NCBI GenBank assembly: GCA_020064725.1
Contig: JAGTWJ010000002.1
Coordinates: 2,914,001-2,978,000, forward strand
DNA length: 64,000 bases
Direction: 5' to 3'
Source: Drechslerella dactyloides
Taxonomy: Eukaryota; Ascomycota; Orbiliomycetes; Orbiliales; Orbiliaceae
Positions 59,101 to 64,000 of this stretch are shown piece after piece (positions within the stretch are counted from its first letter, which is position 1; every line of letters starts with the position of its first letter). Under the pieces are notes generated by a model that had not been told where the DNA came from, did no database searches, and was given only the letters and a program-made list of their open reading frames with translations. A program made the translations under genes and the position numbers.

Positions 59101-59285
59101 TCTTCCTACGCCGCATCTGCGAGCAGCCAGAGCTGGTGAGCATGAGGGATTGGAAGGGGGTTGGAATGGGTTTGAGGAGCGAGGATGTTGTCCTGATGGC
59201 GCTGTTGGCGACACAGGCGCGGTTCATGGGCGAGTTGTTGTATGGGATTAAAGCCGTGTGCGAGTACCGGGAGTCGCGGTACTGA
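56159..59285 (+). CDS. Sestrin-family (PA26) protein, 999 aa
   Basis: Three exons, 56159-56171, 56241-56905 and 56964-59285, sum to exactly 1000 codons. The first coding exon has only 13 nt. The sestrin N-terminal domain begins near residue 385: FHKTAWMTHGRVTNVNKML, WKLYIGILAAAEHKCQYYV, then GGNKTWLRGLEYAPKKLQ, KLNTLLAHQPW and ILSYYHAQSGFALACGLVPE. The C-terminal domain shows LREAVWFYSLRLLGIQKDDYSY and a helix ending ARFMGELLYGIKAVCEY, as in animal sestrins. Animal sestrins combine a peroxidase-like fold with leucine sensing and inhibit TORC1 through GATOR2. Here the catalytic Cys (449) and Tyr (451) positions are kept, but the expected His is Leu456. At 999 aa it is about twice the length of animal sestrins (480-550 aa), because of a disordered N-terminal region and a long Ser/Pro-rich insert between the halves, which includes a CAG/CAA polyglutamine stretch (58741-58762). 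Confidence 0.9.
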
Positions 59286-60583
59286 TATCACAAAGACACA
59301 CAACGAACTTGGTCAATATTGGAGCCAACCTTGCAAACAACCAACCACACGAATGGATCAAGGGACAGCGGGTTAGCTTCGCGAGACATGAACGAGACTA
59401 GCGAAAGGAAACGATGAAACGGCCGGATACGAAAAATGCATGCAATCGAGCGAGCGAGCGAGCGAGGGTTTGGGTAATAAGTTCAGTCATTCATTCATTC
59501 ATTCAAGCAAGCGCAAGCATTGGGTCCCAAGGAACCCATTCACACCCCAGGGAAAGAAGATAAAACTTTTTGTTGTTAACGCCGGATGCATGGGAATTCA
59601 AAACGGAATCATTTCAATCACTTGTTTGGGAAGAACAGAAAGAAAAAACTTGTATAGTATCGCAACCTGATACCCCTTTTGTTAACTATAATTGGCGGGT
59701 AGTACGTCTACATATTGTTGGCTTGTCAGCGTTGCGCTGTTGTTTATACTGCACTCTCTGCGAAAGAAATTAATACGAAAAGTTTTGTCCTTCTGAATAT
59801 TGGTCATGGATTGATACATCTATGCGCACAATGTGCATGTATGCTTATATGTACCTGATTCATCGATGTGTATGCTCATCTCGAGGCTATGCTCATGCAG
59901 GCACATTGATAGAGCAATATATGCACTGGTCTGCGGTTTGCTCTGCTGTTGCGGGCCACGCCCATCGTCCCTGGCGCTCTGGCTCGGAGAGTCGACTATG
60001 CATATATATATGCACCGGTGTGAATATGGGTTCGAAGCTTTTATAAGTAGAATAGGCCTTCTCAAGGTAATATTGACCAAACATTATATTTCCAGCTTTC
60101 GGTTCCTTATGATTGTGCACCTAGCCATTTGGCGTCCCAGTGCTATCTAGTTCGATAGTATCTTAATTCCGTCTACTTTGCGAGACCAGTTAAACAATAT
60201 AATATAAGTAAGTAGTATACATTGAGTGAATGAAGCTGCCTGGTCTGTCTTGATATGCCCGCCAATCTGTATGTGTGTATATACAACCCCTTCAAGAATG
60301 CAGATCTAGGGGATAGAGACAAAATGATCCATGATATATATACATCGAACAAAATTGAAACACGCAAGATGAAGAGGAAGGAAAATTCGACCTTCAAGTG
60401 GAATAAATGACGGAAAGAGTTGAGGGTGTTCCAGTGACCGTTCGGATATAGACATGCGGGGATGCGGTTGCAAGGTGAGAAAACCGCTGGCATATGTGTT
60501 CGGCTTCCACTGCCAGCGAGGTCAGGATATATAATACAAGATGTTGCGGGGGATACCGTGGATATGGCGATGGGAATGGTTGA
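59286..60583. other. Convergent intergenic region
   Basis: The 3' flanks of the sestrin and TIM50 genes. Simple repeats occur: GAGC units at 59449-59467 and ATTC units at 59486-59504. No gene seen. Confidence 0.55.
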
Positions 60584-62275
60584 TTATTTCTTCTCCGTCG
60601 GCTGTTGTTGTTGCTGTTCTGGCGGCGGCAATGGCGGCTGTGGCATACCCTAATATTATGAAGAAACAATTTTAGCATATTCTTCTTTGGATTTCTCAAG
60701 GTTTTAGCTCACCTCTGTCAGGATCTTTGACAAGCTGGTCTTCATCCCCGCCAAGATCTCCTCCTGTGCCTTCCGATCCGCTTCCAGGAACTCCTCTCCG
60801 TGCTCCTTCAGGTTCTTCGTTACCTCATCATACCACTGTTGTCCTTTCTCCCTCACCATGTCCTGGGGTAGCTTCTCCTCCCGTAGAACTCTCGGCTGCA
60901 TTCCTAGCATACCGGCGAGGAAGCTACCACCTCCCGCCTGCCGCTTAGCCTTTTTCTCGTCCTCAAGCTTCTTCTTCAGCTCCGCCCGGGCAATCGCATC
61001 CCGCTTCGCGAACTCCGTGGGGATGTGGCTGCCCTCCGGGAAGCTCTTCAGGTCTTCGCGCAGATCTACGTGTCCCATCGCCGCGATGAACTCCAGGAAC
61101 GGAATCAATGCAATCAGTTCCTTATCCCGAGGATCACCTTTCCATGGCTTCATCTTGATCGCATTCTCCGGCTGGTCCGCCCAGGCATCGGGCTTGGTAT
61201 CGATCATGATAACCTTTGACAAGTCGCGGTTCAGGTACGACAGATCCTTGATGTACTTTCCGCCCTTGTACTTTGTCGCCTCGCGGAACAGCTGGTAATA
61301 CATGTGATAGGGATCGAGTTTGGCGAGGATCGGCCCGGCCATGACGTTTGGCTGCGACGTGAAGATTACAATCTCGTAGTACTGGGACAGGTAGGTGAGG
61401 AAGTACTCGACACCAGGCCGCTTGGCAGTCCGCCAGCCGTGCTCACGCGTCCATTCCGAGTGGATAATCATATCCTCAAGCGAGATGACGAGCGTGTATG
61501 GCCGGTAGGTTTCCTTCGTCGGGTCGGGGAGCAGCTTGTCGCCAATTGGGAGGTTGTAGTAATCGAGCACCTCGTTCAGACGAGTGGTTATCCGCTTGTA
61601 GAATAGCAGTAGGCCCCAGCCGTTGGGAGCCTCTGGGTGGGCGGCGAGCTCTGCTTGAGACTCCCAGTTGCGGCCGAGGTAGACGGTGGCGCCGACGACG
61701 CTCAGGAGGGAAGTGAGGAACAGGTAGGCAGCAAGGCGGTCACGCTTGCGATCTGTGGAGGATACATATTCGCTGTTGCCGCCGCCGGAGCCTCGCGACT
61801 GTGCGGCTTTTATGGGATCGCGGGAACGTTCTGAGCCCGTCGGATCTGGTTTTGTCGCAACAGCAGTGTTGTACTGGTCCGGCGTAGGTGGGATGCCTTG
61901 GTCGAGGAGAGTGCGAGGGTCGAAACGGGGAACCGGCTCCGACTCTTCAGGAGAAGCGGCAGAGGCATCAGATCTGGATTCCTGAGATGGTTCTGGGCTC
62001 TCCGTAGATTTAGGAACTTCGTCCGACCATTGTTCCCGGGAGGCAGGTTGAGAAGTCGGGTCCTGGTCTTTGGAACTCTGGGCTTTCGCGTAGTTCCGGT
62101 GAGAAATATGTGGCAACGATAATGCCCATGGATTGGGCCGTGCTATCGTTGTCCGTAGTAGTGATGCTGTCGAATGAAGTCGGGTGGGGTATCGCGGCGT
62201 CGACGGTTGCAGTCCTCTGAAGAACTGCAGCTGTGCGCGGGATGACCGCAGGACAGCCCGCCCCGCTATCATCAT
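60584..62275 (-). CDS. TIM50: Mitochondrial import inner membrane translocase subunit Tim50, 542 aa
   Basis: Two exons, 62275-60713 and 60649-60584, sum to 543 codons. The intron has donor GTGAGC, a TGCTAAAA branch site and a ATTAG acceptor; reading through it would end the protein two residues after TE. An arginine-rich presequence (about 1-65) is followed by a Pro/Ser-rich segment, one membrane span at about 181-200 (LAAYLFLTSLLSVVGATVYL), and the intermembrane-space FCP1-like domain. At the phosphatase position the motif is LVISLEDMIIHSEW, so the first catalytic Asp is lost, as is normal for Tim50. Further family motifs are GWRTAKRPGVEYFL, EIVIFTSQ and KVIMIDTKPDAW. Role: the receptor of the TIM23 complex for presequence proteins. 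The C-terminus is a Pro/Gln-rich tail (MPQPPLPPPEQQQQQ) encoded by the short last exon. Confidence 0.95.
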
Positions 62276-63041
62276 TGCAGGGAGCGGTACAAACGCCGCT
62301 ATGAGCGGTCAGATAACCGGTGTAGTTCCAGCTGGGACGTATGTACGCTCGAGGATATAACGGTGACGGGGGACCGGGGTGCTGCGATTGAGCGATCGAA
62401 GTGTCGCTGTCGTTCGTTCGTGGTGGCGATGGTGTCGTTGGCGGTGGTCCGACCCGCGGGCCACCAAAAAAAGTTGAAGCTCGGAACGACAGCGCCAAGA
62501 AAAAGCTATAAATTTGCGCCGCGGCCGCCTGCCTTTTGCACAGTTTTTTCTCTCCTCTTCTTCTCTCCATGAAAGTTGAACACCCTCGAAATTTGGCCTG
62601 CAAATTGCGCGATGCCTCTACGCTGCCAGGTTGACATGATTGATGCAGGCTTCTCTCTCCTTCACGGGAGGGAGGGCCTGCGCGTGGGGAGAAGGACCGC
62701 TCGTATTCCCAAAGAACAGTCACCGAATCGATTCGATCAGATGAGAAAGCTGACGTGATTGTCCCGTAAATACGATACATCTATACACCTTATGAACGTA
62801 GTATCATCCAATTGATGAAGTGAATATGCGTCTGAGATAAAGAGACGGGTTTATATACGTATTTCGTTTCGATCCATATACAAATAATCAAGGGTGGACG
62901 CATCTTGAAGTCGAGAGCATCGCTCACATCCCGTCTGCTCGTTTCCATCCATTCGACCACCACCCACACCGGTTCACCAATTCCGCTTTATACAAAACAA
63001 AGAAAGCAAATAACGATGAAGACATGGAAAATGGAAACCAT
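62276..63041. other. Intergenic: TIM50 promoter side and COX4 3' flank
   Basis: 766 bp, no gene seen. A purine-rich stretch lies at 62460-62520. Confidence 0.6.
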
Positions 63042-63917
63042 CTAGTGATAATAGTACTCTTGCTTGACAAAGTCAGCCATGGTCTTCGCATCCTCGGGCG
63101 CGTCGTGGTCTATAAATCTGGCGTTAGTATTCCCATAATTGTTCACATCCTGACGGTAGAACTGTGTAAACTGTCCCTAGACCACTTACGTGCGTGCTCA
63201 TCTCCCACATATTCCATCTTGATCACGTTTCCGCACTCGGTGCATCGCTCAATGGGCCGCGTACGCGACAGCGTCAACCATACGGTGACATGTGAGTCCT
63301 GCTTAAATTAGAACTCCGGTCCAATAGGCCATCCTATCATTTGGTCTGGGGCAGACGTACCGCTGGGTATCCAGTGCATCCGACATAGCTAGAGGTTATA
63401 TTAGAACCCTATCCCATAAATCTCGCCCCAAAAGAATTGAAGTGGAGAGCGTACTGTTCTTCACCAAAGCTCTTTGCAATGATGGGGTTCTCCATAGTTC
63501 CTGTCCCCCGTAAACATTCAGTTAGTATCCCACCGCCATTCCGATAACTAGCCCGATATGCAGATGCGTACCCATTCGGCTGGCGTCCAATGGCTTCATG
63601 TCGAATACATCGATTCCCTCCATCTTTCCCAAGATTTCGAGACGCTCAAGACCCGTCGCTTGCTCCAAATCGGTCGGGACGGTACCAGGCGCCGCGCCGG
63701 CTCCGAAAAGATCCTCGGCACCCTTAACCTCTATATGTCCAGCCGTCCGATTCCACCTGTTAGAACATATACAAATATTCAAAATCTCTGCCAACTCCGT
63801 AGACCTAGCAGTGGAGCACCCGGGATATCGGAGGTCCTATCGTACCGGACAAAGTCTTGTATTGGCCATTGGCTGGAGGAGCGGACGTGGTCTGTTCGGC
63901 ATGAGGCTTGCTAGCTC
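63042..63917 (-). CDS. COX4: Cytochrome c oxidase subunit IV (mammalian Vb type), 5' end outside window
   Basis: Six visible exons (63917-63846, 63730-63572, 63500-63455, 63388-63361, 63298-63190, 63109-63042) keep frame throughout. They read GTVPTDLEQATGLERLEILG, IDVFDMKPLDASR, NPIIAKSFGEE, YVGCTGYPADSHVTVWLTLS, RPIERCTECGNV and KMEYVGDEHA. This is the conserved zinc-binding core of yeast Cox4/human COX5B, a nuclear-encoded subunit on the matrix side of complex IV. Zinc ligands are visible as Cys in GCTGYP and the CTEC pair. The exon at 63361-63388 has only 28 nt and six coding exons lie within 880 bp, unusually many for a fungal gene of this size. The presequence and start codon lie beyond the right edge or in an exon I cannot resolve; the first visible exon begins in phase 1. 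Confidence 0.92.
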
Positions 63918-64000
63918 CTGCGATATGATATTTCATCAGCATGACACTTGAACAGCAATCGGAAGTCTTCGTTTGCGGGGCAATTGCCCTCTCGAAGGGT

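Noticed and set aside
60704..60712. Tim50 ending directly after the FCP1-like domain and helix
   Set aside because: The last codons run into a GTGAGC donor, and a good branch site and acceptor lead to a short in-frame terminal exon.

Overview
The window is nuclear DNA of a filamentous ascomycete (Pezizomycotina-like). The evidence is short GT-AG introns with GTRNGT donors and CTAAC/CTGAC-like branch sites, and fungal protein types: a CRH-type GH16 transglycosylase with an N-terminal CBM18, GH76, the INO80 subunit Ies4, a secreted subtilisin with an I9 propeptide, F-box proteins, and a Tim50 with an altered phosphatase motif. No tRNA, rRNA, CRISPR or bacterial-style operon was seen. The species cannot be told from the sequence. 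All gene models below are my own splice reconstructions; for each spliced gene the exon lengths sum to whole codons.

Layout. 0.7-10.7 kb is gene-dense and carries nuclear or cell-cycle genes: a 687-aa membrane/coiled-coil protein of unknown role (-), FRG1 (-), the APC/C E2 enzyme UBC11/UBE2C (-), and head-to-head with it the checkpoint kinase CHK1 (+). 12.0-17.8 kb holds two tandem coiled-coil proteins (+) that look like relatives of a fungal large GTPase family with broken nucleotide-binding motifs. They meet a convergent 1033-aa protein (-) with an intact von Willebrand A MIDAS site. IES4 (-) follows at 22.8-23.7 kb. From about 24 to 32.8 kb I find no credible gene; the part from 26.4 kb is AT-rich. 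32.8-34.4 kb is a secreted subtilisin (-), followed by another AT-rich gap with one small hydrophobic ORF (36.7 kb). 37.7-39.2 kb is the CRH-type wall enzyme (-). 41.0-45.2 kb has two F-box proteins (+), then a 2H phosphoesterase (+) and a secreted GH76 mannanase-like enzyme (-). 48.9-52.4 kb is gene-free but carries copies of a short palindromic repeat, also present at 26.3 kb. The right end has an NDUFAF3-type complex I assembly factor (-), a 999-aa sestrin-family protein (+), TIM50 (-) and the 5'-truncated COX4/subunit Vb gene (-).

Functional threads: cell-cycle control (CHK1 and UBC11 share one promoter region), chromatin/RNA (IES4, FRG1), cell wall (CRH, GH76), mitochondria (NDUFAF3, TIM50, COX4) and nutrient/stress signalling (sestrin). 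The most unusual items are the sestrin that lacks the expected catalytic histidine, the pair of P-loop-defective GTPase-like proteins, the MIDAS protein, and the dispersed TGTCTCGTAAACCAGA inverted-repeat family.
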